A DNA stretch of 64,000 nucleotides, from NCBI GenBank assembly GCA_024114885.1, contig CP099423.1:1426001-1490000 (forward strand). Reading direction: 5' to 3'. Made by a program: the position numbers and the translations under genes. The notes under the pieces were generated by a model. It saw only the letters and a list, made by a program, of their open reading frames with translations, was not told the origin of the DNA and did not search any database. Below are positions 54,220-64,000 of this stretch, piece after piece. The stretch is from Septoria linicola. Its lineage: Eukaryota > Ascomycota > Dothideomycetes > Mycosphaerellales > Mycosphaerellaceae. Within the stretch, counting starts at the first letter, position 1. Every line of letters starts with the position of its first letter.

Positions 54220-54785
54220 ATGGGTCGCGTCCGCACAAAGACCGTCAAGAAGTCCGCCAAAGTCATCATCGAGCGTTACTACCCAAAGCTCACCCTCGAC
54301 TTCGAGACCAACAAGCGTATCTGCGATGAAATCGCCGTGATCGCTTCCAAGCGCCTGCGCAACAAGGTATGCATCATACAATGACATTTCCGTGTGGGGG
54401 CTTTGCTGACCAGAGGGATAGATTGCCGGCTACACCACCCACTTGATGAAGCGTATCCAGCGTGGACCAGTCCGTGGTATCTCCTTCAAGTTGCAAGAGG
54501 AGGAGCGTGAGCGCAAGGATCAATACGTTCCAGAGGTGTCTGCTTTGGACTTCACTCAGAACAGCGAGAGCGGTCAATTGGATGTGGATCAGGAGACCAA
54601 GGACCTGCTGAAGTCGTTGGGCGTACGTACAATCACGAAAACTCGAAAGAGGTGCATTGGAGATGGAAGGAGATTCACTGACAATTTCACAGTTCGACAG
54701 CATCCCAGTCAACGTCGTCGCTGTCCAGCAACAGCAAGTCGCCGAGCGACCACGTCGTTTCAACGACCGTGCTCCTCGCGCTTAA
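54220..54785 (+). CDS. RPS17: 40S ribosomal protein S17 (eS17)
   Basis: Exons 54220-54366, 54422-54622 and 54693-54785, introns of 55 nt (GTATGC...GATAG) and 70 nt (GTACGT...CACAG), all in phase 0; 146 residues. [56 protein letters not shown] and [20 protein letters not shown] are near-invariant in eukaryotic S17. It is a structural component of the small-subunit head and beak. The C-terminus [11 protein letters not shown] is normal for fungi. Confidence 0.97.
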
Positions 54786-55743
54786 GTCATTATGGCTTCT
54801 TGCTAGAGCTTTTCACGACAATTTGGGAGGTTTCTGGCGTTGGCGTTCTGCCGCAGCACGATCACTGCTATGATACCCATGCCTTAGCTTCTAGCTACTG
54901 CTTGTCAAGAGCACAAAATGGAGATCTTCCTCCCACCCAGGTGTCGCTGAGTCTGCTGTAATGGCGACGAAGCTTGATTGCCATATCCCCTCCTCCCACT
55001 TTCACACTTTCCTACACGTCGTAATGTCGGAATGGCTGAACAAGAAGTGCTGCTGCCAATATTGTTTAGCATCTGCTATGTGACGGCGCTCGCAGAGACA
55101 TGCCGGCGTGGTGCTCCTTCTGGTCAACGTGATGTGCTTTGTTGTGACTATGAACTCATGTCTTGTTGCCTTCAAGTTCAGTAAGCCTTCCACTAGTCCG
55201 CCTACATTCGTTCTCGACCCTGCGACATCATTGACCTCAGCACTTCTCTGCCACAGAGAGCTCACTTGAGCTCATTGTTATGGAGATCTACGTTGGTCAT
55301 GAGCGCCTCGAAAACAGCCAGTCCGCAAAAGAGATACATGTCCATTCGTATGTCCTTGTGCCTCGCATCCCGCTCTTTACGCTTGCTTCGTTTCAGCACG
55401 TTGAGCAAGATCTTCTTTGTCTCAAACCATGCAAGCTACCGATGGCGACCAATCGGTGCGACCCTCGTCCGCCACGAATAGCTCGGACTTGATCTCCTCG
55501 GCCGATATGATGCTGCGCGCGTTCTGGATGTACATGATTCTGTACGATTCGTGAAGTGCCTGGAGGTGAAGGGAGGAAGTTGACGACGACGCTGTCTGCA
55601 TTTATTGTGCTTGTTGCCAGCCATATGGCAGGTTGATGGACACTTCAAATTGGTATGCATACCTATCAGCGCAGGAGAGGAACGGCAGGCCAGGCAATCG
55701 AGCATAGATTCGGTCGATGCGAAGACGAATCCACATCGTATCA
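54786..55743. other. Intergenic, nothing recognised
   Basis: 958 bp between RPS17 and the unknown gene at 55744, which converge here. No protein-like frame or RNA gene noticed. Confidence 0.5.
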
Positions 55744-56883
55744 TTAGGCTGTGTTCGATGACGACAAGCGAACGACTGGGCTCTCGGCTGACAATAGTCG
55801 TTCTACGACGGTAGGTTTCGAGCTCATCAGAAGGCCTTTTCTGGCATCCTCCGGAACATTCTTTCCTTCGAAATCAAGGTCATGGCGTGGAACTGAATCC
55901 TTGTCCAAGTATGGTTGGAGCACCTCGTCTGATGAGGGCCCACCACCACGAATACGTTGCGCCAGCTTGTTGAACCTGTTCAGGTCCTGGACCGAGGGGC
56001 AAGAGCTTTTTCCAGTGACAGAGCTCGTATTCGTGAGGCCATCTCTTGACCGTAGACAAGCACGGAGAATTGGTGGCACAGCTTCGCTTCCTGTCGATGG
56101 TGATGATCCGCGTGGTCCAGCAGAATCGCGCGTATATTGTAAAGATCGAGTAAGCGTGTGTACATCGACTTGCGTTTTCCCCTGCCCATGCCAGTCTCCA
56201 TATTCGACCTCGCCTCCATACGTTCTTGGAGCTGGAGTGGTGGCGAGTGTTCCTGCCGCAACATCATCCGAATCCACAAAATGGGAAGCCTGGCCATCTT
56301 GGTTGTTCGCGAGTATTGAGGATCCATGTGGCTTTCTTTGTCGCATACGGCGTAGAACCTTGTCGAAGGTCTCGGCGTCCTGTTGAGAATCGACCTTCAT
56401 TGGCTTGCAGCAGGACAGCTTCGTGAGCAGCAGAGCAACATCGTCGATGCCAGTCGCGGACGTGATTCGCGTACGGAGCGGCGAGCTTTGCAGAGAGACC
56501 TGGTCCGATTCTTCAGATTCTGATTGAGACGAATCGCTATCATCTTCACTCGGCCCAGACCTTGACCTCTCAGACCATATGAGATCAGCCAAAACCGTAG
56601 TATCTTGTGGGCTCAGAGACTTCACTGCTAGTCCGGAACTTGAGCAAGCATTCGTAGCATGACAGGTAGGTGTAGCTGGAAAGTGGTGTTCTAGCTCGAG
56701 CTCAGCAGGAGTACAAGGTTGGTCTACCATGGCGGGTGGAGGCCTCCTGAGTGCTTGCTCGTTTGACTCATCGCCATATTCTGATTCACACTCCGCCGGG
56801 TCAGTATAGATCACAGTCGATCGAAAGGAAGAAAAATATACCAGATCTAGCCAGCTGCGAAGCGAACCCTCCAGGGTGGGCAT
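55744..56883 (-). CDS. Uncharacterised Ser-rich acidic protein
   Basis: Open frame of 379 residues from ATG 56883; the real 5' end may be spliced, since GTATGC at the start codon could itself be a donor and protein-like text continues upstream (…EPIDFTAGRRAESW). Visible features: an acidic serine stretch SEDDSDSSQSESEESDQVSL; TGIDDVALLLTKLSCCKPMK; FDKVLRRMRQRKPHGS; and a C-terminal LNRFNKLAQRIRGGGPSSDE. No membrane helix or catalytic motif. It may be a regulatory or scaffold protein, but no family is recognised and the N-terminal 30 residues are doubtful. Confidence 0.5.
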   Translation of the reverse strand: MPTLEGSLRSWLDLVYFSSFRSTVIYTDPAECESEYGDESNEQALRRPPPAMVDQPCTPAELELEHHFPATPTCHATNACSSSGLAVKSLSPQDTTVLADLIWSERSRSGPSEDDSDSSQSESEESDQVSLQSSPLRTRITSATGIDDVALLLTKLSCCKPMKVDSQQDAETFDKVLRRMRQRKPHGSSILANNQDGQASHFVDSDDVAAGTLATTPAPRTYGGEVEYGDWHGQGKTQVDVHTLTRSLQYTRDSAGPRGSSPSTGSEAVPPILRACLRSRDGLTNTSSVTGKSSCPSVQDLNRFNKLAQRIRGGGPSSDEVLQPYLDKDSVPRHDLDFEGKNVPEDARKGLLMSSKPTVVERLLSAESPVVRLSSSNTA

Positions 56884-57597
56884 ACCAGGATTCTGCTCGC
56901 CTCCCGGCAGTGAAATCTATAGGCTCAGTTGAGATCCAATGAGGTAGCCAGTAACTGACACTGCCACTTTCAACAGAGCAGAGGCGCCGCTTGTGGGAGT
57001 CACTGTGTGATCGCAATATAAACACTGCAACGGGATCGAAAGAAGCATCTGTGATGGAAAAGCTTACTGCACTTCAAAACCATCATGCATGACAGGAAAG
57101 CACGACGTGATTCCTCTCACGTCTCGTGCAACGCGACCTACCTACCTCATGCTTCACCTACTCTGCACATAATCATCTGCATGGACAACCGCTCAGTACA
57201 GCGAAGCTAGCCTTCAATACAAGTCCCACTGTTATAAATGTACTGGAGCTCCGACCGAGCATCCGTGTGTCTGGTCATCAGAAGCGCTCGGTGCGATGTT
57301 CACACCACCGACAGCTGACATTTGGCAAACGGCATGAGAAGGCGATGTCGAGGTGAAGCACAGCGCAAGTGGGCGAAATCGGAAGTGGTCGTGGCAATCC
57401 CGCGTCTTTTCCTTTCGGCATCCTTCCACAAACTGGTCAAAGCTCTTCCCAGTGGTGATGCATCGTCCAGTTTTTCTCTCAGGGAGCATCTCTCATCACT
57501 TTGCGCCATCTGCAAAACACCCTCATCTACCTTTTCATCCATCTCCATCCTGCTTTCTTCCTCTTTGCGTGTATCATAGTGTGTTAATACTGCAAAG
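56884..57597. other. Intergenic, divergent 5' region
   Basis: 714 bp between the unknown gene and mitochondrial Hsp70. It may include 5' exons of the former (56884-57025). A heat-shock element would be expected here, but I see no clear nGAAn array. Confidence 0.4.
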
Positions 57598-59760
57598 ATG
57601 CTTTCCTCAAGACTCATGCGGAACGTGAGTGGCAGTCCTACAAACATTTCCATCACGCGAGCATTGAAACTGACATCGAACAGGCTCTTCCGCGCGCCAC
57701 ATCTACCTTGCGATCATCAGCATACCGAGCACCTCTCACATCGCAATTCCGACGAGGATATGCAGAGGACACGAATGCGGACAGCGGCAAGGTGAAGGGC
57801 CCAATTATCGGTATCGATCTGGGTACGACGAACTCGGCTGTTGCGGTGATGGAGGGCAAGTCGCCACGTATAATAGAGAACTCGGAAGGTACGTTCTGGA
57901 TGCACGAGATGAGGAGGCAAGCGCGATGATGGCTGACGACTATATACAGGTGCACGAACAACGCCTTCCGTTGTCGGTTTCACCAAGGAGGGCGAGCGAT
58001 TAGTCGGTATTGCCGCAAAGCGCCAGGCAGTTGTCAACCCAGAGAACACTCTTTTCGCCACAAAGCGTCTGATCGGACGAAAGTTCAAGGATGCTGAGGT
58101 GCAGAAGGATATTCAGCAAGTGCCATACAAGATCGTTCAGCACACAAACGGCGACGCATGGCTCGAGGCACAGGGACAAAAGTACTCTCCATCGCAGATT
58201 GGTGGTTTCGTGCTCGGAAAGATGAAGGAGACGGCTGAGGCCTTCTTGGGCAAGAACGTCAAGAACGCTGTTGTCACCGTGCCAGCATACTTCAACGACC
58301 AGCAGCGTCAGGCCACCAAGGATGCCGGTCAGATCTCTGGTCTTACTGTTCACCGTGTAATCAACGAGCCAACGGCCGCCGCCCTGGCCTACGGTCTCGA
58401 GAAGGACGACAAGGTTGTCGCCGTCTACGATCTTGGTGGTGGTACCTTCGATATCTCCATTCTCGAGATCTCCAACGGTGTGTTCGAGGTCAAGGCCACC
58501 AACGGAGACACTCACTTGGGTGGTGAGGACTTTGATATCACTCTTGTCCGCCACCTCGTCCAGCAATTCAAGAAGGAGCAAGGCATCGATCTCTCTGGCG
58601 ACCGCATGGCCATCCAGCGTATCCGTGAGGCCGCTGAGAAGGCCAAGATTGAGCTTTCATCTGCTCAGCAGACCGACATCAACCTGCCTTTCATCACTGC
58701 CGACTCCTCTGGACCAAAGCACATCAACACCAAGATGTCCCGCGCTCAGCTCGAGTCCCTGGTCGACCCACTGATCAGCCGCACTGTTGACCCAGTTCGC
58801 AAGGCTCTCAAGGACGCCAACCTCCAAGCCAAGGACATTCAGGATGTCATCCTTGTTGGTGGTATGACCCGTATGCCAAAGGTCACTGAGTCCGTCAAGG
58901 GCATCTTCGGCCGTGAGCCGGCCAAGTCTGTCAACCCAGATGAGGCTGTCGCCATCGGTGCTGCCATTCAAGGTGGTGTCCTCGCCGGTGAGGTCACTGA
59001 CCTCCTGCTCCTCGATGTTACTCCTCTGTCGCTCGGTATCGAGACGCTCGGAGGTGTCTTCACCCGTCTGATCAACCGCAACACCACCATCCCAACCAAG
59101 AAGTCGCAGACCTTCTCCACTGCAGCTGACTTCCAGTCTGCTGTCGAGATCAAGGTTTACCAGGGTGAGCGTGAGCTCGTCCGTGACAACAAGCTCCTCG
59201 GAAACTTCCAGCTTGTCGGTATCCCACCTGCTCACCGTGGTGTCCCTCAAATTGAGGTCACCTTCGACATTGACGCCGATTCGATCGTCCACGTGCACGC
59301 TAAGGACAAGTCCACCAACAAGGACCAGTCTATCACTATTGCCTCAGGATCTGGTCTTTCCGACTCTGAGATTGAGAACATGGTCAGCGATGCCGAGAAG
59401 TACGCCGCCGCTGACAAGGACCGCAAGTCCGCCATCGAGGCTGCCAACCGTGCCGACAGCGTTGTGAACGACACCGAGAAGGCCCTCAAGGAGTTCGAGG
59501 ACCGTCTTGACAAGACCGAGGCCGACAAGATCCGCGAGACCATCAACGGCCTCCGCGAGTTCATTGCCACCAACCAGACTGGCGAGGGCACTGCCACCGC
59601 GGAGGAGATCAAGGCCAAGACCGACGAGCTCCAGACCGCATCTTTGACCCTCTTTGACAAGATGCACCGCGCCCGCCAGGAGGCCGGTGAGCAGCCAAAG
59701 GAGGGCGAGCAATCGAGCGAGCAGCCTAAGCAGGAGGGCTCTGAGGAGAAGAAGCCATAA
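57598..59760 (+). CDS. SSC1: Mitochondrial Hsp70 chaperone (Ssc1)
   Basis: Exons 57598-57624, 57684-57888 and 57950-59760 with introns of 59 nt (GTGAGT...CTGAC...CAG) and 61 nt (GTACGT...CTGAC...ACAG); 680 residues. An Arg/Ser/Ala-rich presequence of about 45 residues ends near RRGYAEDTN. ATPase motifs: [67 protein letters not shown] and [10 protein letters not shown]. The substrate domain begins [20 protein letters not shown]. The tail ([20 protein letters not shown], then KKP) is of the mitochondrial/DnaK type and lacks EEVD or HDEL. It powers import through the inner membrane and folds matrix proteins. Strong codon bias towards C-ending codons fits high expression, and it creates long mirror frames on the other strand. 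Confidence 0.97.
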
Positions 59761-60766
59761 ATGGCTTAACTCTTAAGCCTAGTGCTTTTTGTTTGATGTG
59801 TCTTTATACCCCAGCGACTGTTCGCTAGCGCGGACAGTCCACAAAAGCGTCGATTCCGGCAGCGATTCTTGTACGAATACTTTGCCGTCGCAGGACTCGC
59901 ACCATGGCGGTGCAAGTCGGCTGTGGACGCCACTCATGTTTTACTACATACAGAAAGATGTACAGGAGCTCGGAGTGCGGCGCATGGCGAAGCTGAGCAG
60001 CATACGCATGCATGCGCATGACGATGGCGGAATGTGATAATAGCATTATGGGCAGCAGGGAAATGACGGTGTAGTTTTAGCAATTCTTGGATGTGTAATG
60101 TCACAGATCTCTGCTCTGATACTGTGACTTCCACTCTCACATCGTTCAAATCATCGTGCTCTTTGACTCTTACTTACATGAGTTCGTCGACATGCGTATC
60201 TACAGCAGGAGTTCCACGGCATCAGCCCTCCATGCAACATCTGCGGTGAGCGGAACACGGCAGAGATTTCCTCGCTTCCGAAGTTGACTGGCTTGCATTC
60301 GAAAATCATATGGTTGACAAAGCAGTTGCAACGTATCTTTCGTCATGCACTCCTGCTCTGCCGTCCGAGAGTCAGTCAACGTCCACATACCACCTTCGCC
60401 GACAATGCTGTCGCAGCCGAAGTGATGCAAACGGGAGGTGCGAGCGCTTGTGGCGTCTTCCTAAACGGCCCCTATAAGGCTTAGAATAGCTTCGCCATTC
60501 AGCTATAGCAGATTCAGCCGCGAAGGATGCAGACGTCTCATCATGAAGTGGATGTGGTTTAATTTGATGTAAGGTTGCCGTTCTTCCATTTGCCATCATT
60601 TATCCCAGGTTCTCTTCCGCCTTTCTTCCAGACACTACTGTTTGCTCGTCACAAATCTCGTCAGACATACGCTCAATCGCTCGTTACCATCATCTTCATC
60701 GACTTGCGAGTACAGAGCAAGACGAACAGAAGCATATTTTCGAACCCCAACACGACTTCAAACACA
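59761..60766. other. Intergenic, nothing recognised
   Basis: 1 kb between the Hsp70 stop and the GPI-type protein start, both on the plus strand. The 100 nt before ATG 60767 are C/A-rich leader-like sequence. No other gene supported. Confidence 0.5.
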
Positions 60767-61441
60767 ATGTATCGATCCATCTTTGTTGCCGCCTCCATGG
60801 CCTCGCTCGCCCTCGCACGCACCGATCTCGAAGGCTGCACATCGACAGACGTTTCATCTCCAGCAGGAGCTTCACTCGCATACTACGTTCCAGGCACCGG
60901 CGAGATCTGTGCTTTCCTCGACTGCGGCGGCGGACGTGCTCCACCAAAGACCACAGTCCCAGGCTGCCCTCAATACTCGGGCACTCTGACCTACAGCCCA
61001 TCCTATCTACCAGGCTACGCCGCCATGGAGACTGGATCAAGTCCTTCGGCATCCGAGAGTCAGTCAGAGAGCGCGGCTGAGCCATCGATGACTTCTTCTA
61101 TGGCCATCACATCTAGCAGTGCTAGCGCCTCGAGCACGGCATCTGAAAGCTCGGACGACAACTCGGAAAGCGCTTCTGCATCCTCTTCTGCTTCTTCCTC
61201 CACCTCTGAGGAAACATCGGTCAGCACCAGCAGTGCAAGCGATGGTAGCTCCAGCACTTCTGTCGCGGCTGGGGCAGCCAGCAGTGGTTCCACTACGACA
61301 GGACGTTCAAGCAGCCGTGGAAGCAGTGTCACTGCCACGAGCGATGTCGCAAGCCAGCAGACTGGCGCAGCCATGGAGGCTAGAGTCTGGGTCGCAGGTG
61401 TCGCTATGGTCGGCGTGGGTGCTGTGGTTGCTGCTTTGTAG
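60767..61441 (+). CDS. Serine-rich secreted protein with probable GPI anchor
   Basis: Single exon, 224 residues. Signal peptide MYRSIFVAASMASLALA; then a short globular part with four Cys (LEGCTSTDVSS, EICAFLDCGGGRAPPKT, VPGCPQYSGTL). From about residue 88 a Ser/Thr/Ala-rich stalk of about 110 residues would be heavily O-glycosylated. A C-terminal hydrophobic segment (VWVAGVAMVGVGAVVAAL) lies directly at the end with no cytoplasmic tail, after small residues (TGAAMEA). This is the classic GPI-attachment layout of fungal wall and membrane proteins. The Cys-containing part has a GGGRAPPKTTVPGCP motif seen in my memory of Dothideomycete secreted proteins. An in-frame upstream extension to 60575 is not used. 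Confidence 0.85.
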   Translation: MYRSIFVAASMASLALARTDLEGCTSTDVSSPAGASLAYYVPGTGEICAFLDCGGGRAPPKTTVPGCPQYSGTLTYSPSYLPGYAAMETGSSPSASESQSESAAEPSMTSSMAITSSSASASSTASESSDDNSESASASSSASSSTSEETSVSTSSASDGSSSTSVAAGAASSGSTTTGRSSSRGSSVTATSDVASQQTGAAMEARVWVAGVAMVGVGAVVAAL

Positions 61442-61651
61442 ATGACGAGATGTACATTGTATTAATCGATGAGTCTACTAGCGCAGATCTTGCATAGAAG
61501 GCACTCTTGACTGTGGTTGGGCACAAATGAATGTAATATTGACTCCAGTTCGTGAGTGGCGATGGAGCTTTGGCGCCCAGACTTGCTTGCACTGCATGAC
61601 TGCGTGATTCATGGCAGATGTTGATGATGTGCAATCACCTAGAATGGGGGG

Positions 61652-63027
61652 CTAGATCTGGGGAAACATCTTCTCATAGAAATGCTCACCAGTCTCAAGC
61701 ACTTTCACTTCGTCTCCAACCTTGAACACACCTCGATCAAACAGCGGTATCATAGACAGCCCAAGGCATGGATGCGGCTTAGCTCCTTCATCGACCTGTC
61801 GTGTTCGTCTCAACGTTGTGCCCGGTTCATTGCGATCCTAGAGATGTGTCAATCAGCTGTCGATTGCAACGCAGGAGACCTTCCCGCATAACGTACCTTA
61901 ATGCCAGTGGCAGGATCCACATTCGGCAGGTTGCATCTTGCTGTCCGACAAGCAGCATGATATATGGCCGAAGAGCTGCGTCTGCCATCTTCGCTAGCTG
62001 TTTTACCAATCGCCACCTGCTTCCACCGGTCTTCAGCGTAAGCTTCTGGACCGGATACATATATGTTTGCTCGGAAGCGTCGTGCGTCTAGATTGCCCTT
62101 GGCCACATTGTCGCTCGGTAGCAATGCGTCTATGTCACGAATGCTGGCTAAATTGAGAATAGACACGGGAAACGCGTCCGGGAATCCAACACGATAATCC
62201 TCTCCTTCGCTTTCGCCTGGTAAGCTCCGGGTGATCTTCCTGAGCTCATCATCGTTCTGCTTGAAGAGACCAAGTGGATTGCTGACTCCCAAGAAGTACT
62301 TCAGCTTGGCTAGCGTAGGAGCGTCGATCTCATTGGTGATATTGATCGCAAGGGGACACTCGGTCCAGACAGTGATATTCTCTTCTTCGTACTGTTTGGC
62401 TATGCTGCGCTCGAATGTAGGATTCAATGGAAGCTTGATAGTGACAGTTTCAGATATCTGCCCAAACCTGGAGTCCGTAGGATATGGGAATTTGACAACA
62501 AGACACCCTCCGTTTGCAGCCCAACTCTGGATTCGATCAACCTGATTGTCGTCTTGGTCCGGGTTCGGTAGCCACAGTTCGGTGTTTAGTAGTGCAAGCT
62601 TAGGAAATTCTCTCTGGGTAATAAAGCGCCACTGATGGCTGGTGTCTGTCGAGACCAGTTGTGCAAACGAGAAGACGCGATCGCAGACCAGTCCTGTAGA
62701 AGTGACTCCGGCTCTTTGCAATTCCACTCCACGACAACTCTTGATCGGGTAAACGAAAATGGCCTTCACACTAGTTCGCTGTTTCTCAGGTGTCTGACTG
62801 GCACGGACAGAGTCGCAATATTGGTTCTCGAGCTCGCTTTTGCCGTAGATTCCATAGCGAAAGCAGCCTCTAACAACGTCTCTCCTCTGCCTTCGCTCCT
62901 GCGTTAAACGCCTCTTCCTTTCTCTCCAGATGCCGTATGCCAACACGCCGACAAACACAACAGCCAAGAATCCTTTCCAAGAAGTAAGGTATGCGACATA
63001 ATGCTCCAGGAAGTTTCGACTCTCCAT
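61652..63027 (-). CDS. Membrane-anchored MOSC-domain protein (mARC-like)
   Basis: Two exons: 63027-61897 and 61837-61652, over a 59-nt intron (GTACGT...CTCTAG); 438 residues. A single N-terminal transmembrane helix (WKGFLAVVFVGVLAYGIW) is followed by KRR. The MOSC N-terminal domain starts VKAIFVYPIKSCRGVELQRA and the MOSC core has FPVSILNLASIRDIDALLP, LDARRFRANIYVSGPEAYAE and CRTARCNLPNVDPATGIKDR, ending MIPLFDRGVFKVGDEVKVLE. The C-x4-C-N-L-P-N-V-D motif carries the Cys that usually binds the molybdenum cofactor. Relatives include mARC, which reduces N-hydroxylated compounds. Fungal members with a membrane helix are uncharacterised. The frame is open upstream to 63117, but Met at 63027 gives a simpler anchor. 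Confidence 0.88.
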
Positions 63028-64000
63028 GGCGTTCTGGATAGAGATCCAGAAACCAAGAATAATTGTCATCTTCACGAGCTTGCTGGTAAGGACATCCAAT
63101 GGTTCAGCGAGTCGCATCAGCCCATGCGCCTTGGTATCCTCAGCCTAGCGTCCAAGAGGTTGGTGAGTCGCACGATCCGATGTCCGACCGCCTTGTCATG
63201 TCTCTCGGTGTAAGCTTGACCTTGGAAGCCTGAAGGAAGCGGCGAGCTAAGTCCAAAATTCGCATTGAAGGAAGTGCGGGCGTGCTGCTCAAGTTCATTG
63301 TTCTTGCATTATCAAAGGGCTAATACGCCAAGTCATTGGCACTTTCTGTAACAGAATGGCGACGTTCGTGCTTGGTTCTTGTCACGTTGAGACGTGATGT
63401 CGGAGGTGCAGCCCAGCCAAGAATTCGCCCAGGGTGTGACGACTAAAGGACGCGAATATTTTCGCGGCATAGTGGGGACGAATAGGAGCAAAAACTACAG
63501 GAAACGGACTGCGACATGCTGGTCGTTGATCATGAATTATACGATCGGCTGAAATGCTCGCAGACTTCACCATGTCAGATAGGTAAGCACTACCTCGATA
63601 TGTCTTAGATCATTGTTGGCGAACTACAAAAAGATGCTGAGCATGATGCTCCATATATGATGGTTTGCTGCAGAATCTAGAGGACTGCGAAAGAACATTT
63701 TGTGCTCGCACCAGTCGAGTGTTGCTTGTCATGCTGCTATATATATCATCAAGGCTCTTGCCATTGCGTTGGCATTGGCTGCCATCCCACTACGATACGG
63801 AATCCGTCAGTTCCCCTTACGCGAAGCCAGAATCCAGGACAGCTTGGACGTCACTCTGGGCACGGAATGGCGCGTTGCAGCACGCGTGGTAGCTCCAGGC
63901 TTATCCTTGATGAATTGCGCCAGGTCTATATTGACTTCGACATTGGCACCAGGTCGCTCCTCAGTGAAGTCTGGTTCTTATGATAGACTGTCGTTGGTGT
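63028..64000. other. Right edge, nothing recognised
   Basis: 973 bp upstream of the MOSC gene. A CACCATGTCAGATAGGTAAGC at 63569-63589 looks like a start codon followed by a donor, but no second exon can be supported before the edge. Confidence 0.4.

Noticed and set aside
58000..59712. Long minus-strand frames opposite the Hsp70 gene
   Set aside because: They result from the strong codon bias of the Hsp70 gene and show no family features.
60575..60766. Upstream in-frame extension of the GPI-type protein
   Set aside because: It would bury the signal peptide; the C/A-rich text before ATG 60767 looks like a leader.
63569..63589. Possible start of a new plus-strand gene (ATGTCAGATAG then GTAAGC)
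   Set aside because: No downstream exon with coding character before the window edge.

Overview
The window looks like nuclear DNA of a filamentous ascomycete. A Dothideomycete related to Mycosphaerella is my best guess, from gene content and style, not from any database match. The support is short GT-AG introns, mostly 45-75 nt and often with a CTGAC or CTAAC branch site a few bases before the acceptor; a Zn2Cys6 regulator; a cutinase, type-B carboxylesterases and other secreted proteins; and well-spaced genes on both strands. No rRNA, tRNA, CRISPR array or intact transposon was found. Exon boundaries were worked out by hand from splice motifs, reading-frame continuity and remembered family features.

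Layout. 0-9 kb is housekeeping: UTP23 (cut by the left edge), a DUF726/TMCO4-like membrane hydrolase, an ER protein disulfide isomerase and VTA1. Between the DUF726 gene and the PDI gene lies the wreck of a glutamine-rich protein with a perfect 81-bp period. 9-14.3 kb holds three secreted hydrolases: a type-B carboxylesterase and an M28-type peptidase, both apparently decayed, and a nine-exon cutinase with one GC-AG intron. 15-36.4 kb is again mostly housekeeping: a SnoaL-like protein, monopolin Pcs1/Csm1, a CoA-type Nudix hydrolase, a UBE2W-like E2, a CaM-kinase, TMEM14, OST2/DAD1, inorganic pyrophosphatase, a large disordered protein, a glycine-rich RRM protein, RCL1 and a PHD-finger protein. 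38-43 kb holds a Zn2Cys6 factor next to an FAD monooxygenase. 44.9-64 kb holds a C2H2-like protein, an intact secreted carboxylesterase with a 7-nt exon, a membrane-anchored alpha/beta hydrolase, PPE1, a small cysteine-rich secreted protein, RPS17, an unknown protein, mitochondrial Hsp70, a serine-rich GPI-type protein and a membrane-anchored MOSC protein.

Functional threads. UTP23, RCL1 and RPS17 all concern the small ribosomal subunit, but they are far apart and no operon-like link is implied. Secretory-pathway genes (PDI, OST2) and secreted products (cutinase, esterases, cysteine-rich protein, GPI protein) suggest a saprotroph or plant-associated fungus. Divergent pairs with short shared 5' regions (UTP23/DUF726, PDI/VTA1, TMEM14/OST2) are candidates for bidirectional promoters.

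The most unusual material is the decayed repeat gene at 4.4-5.3 kb, which carries a 2A-like motif in one open segment; the decay of two neighbouring secreted hydrolases; an in-frame, presequence-like extension upstream of the pyrophosphatase start; and several very small exons. I did not find a convincing new multi-gene system.
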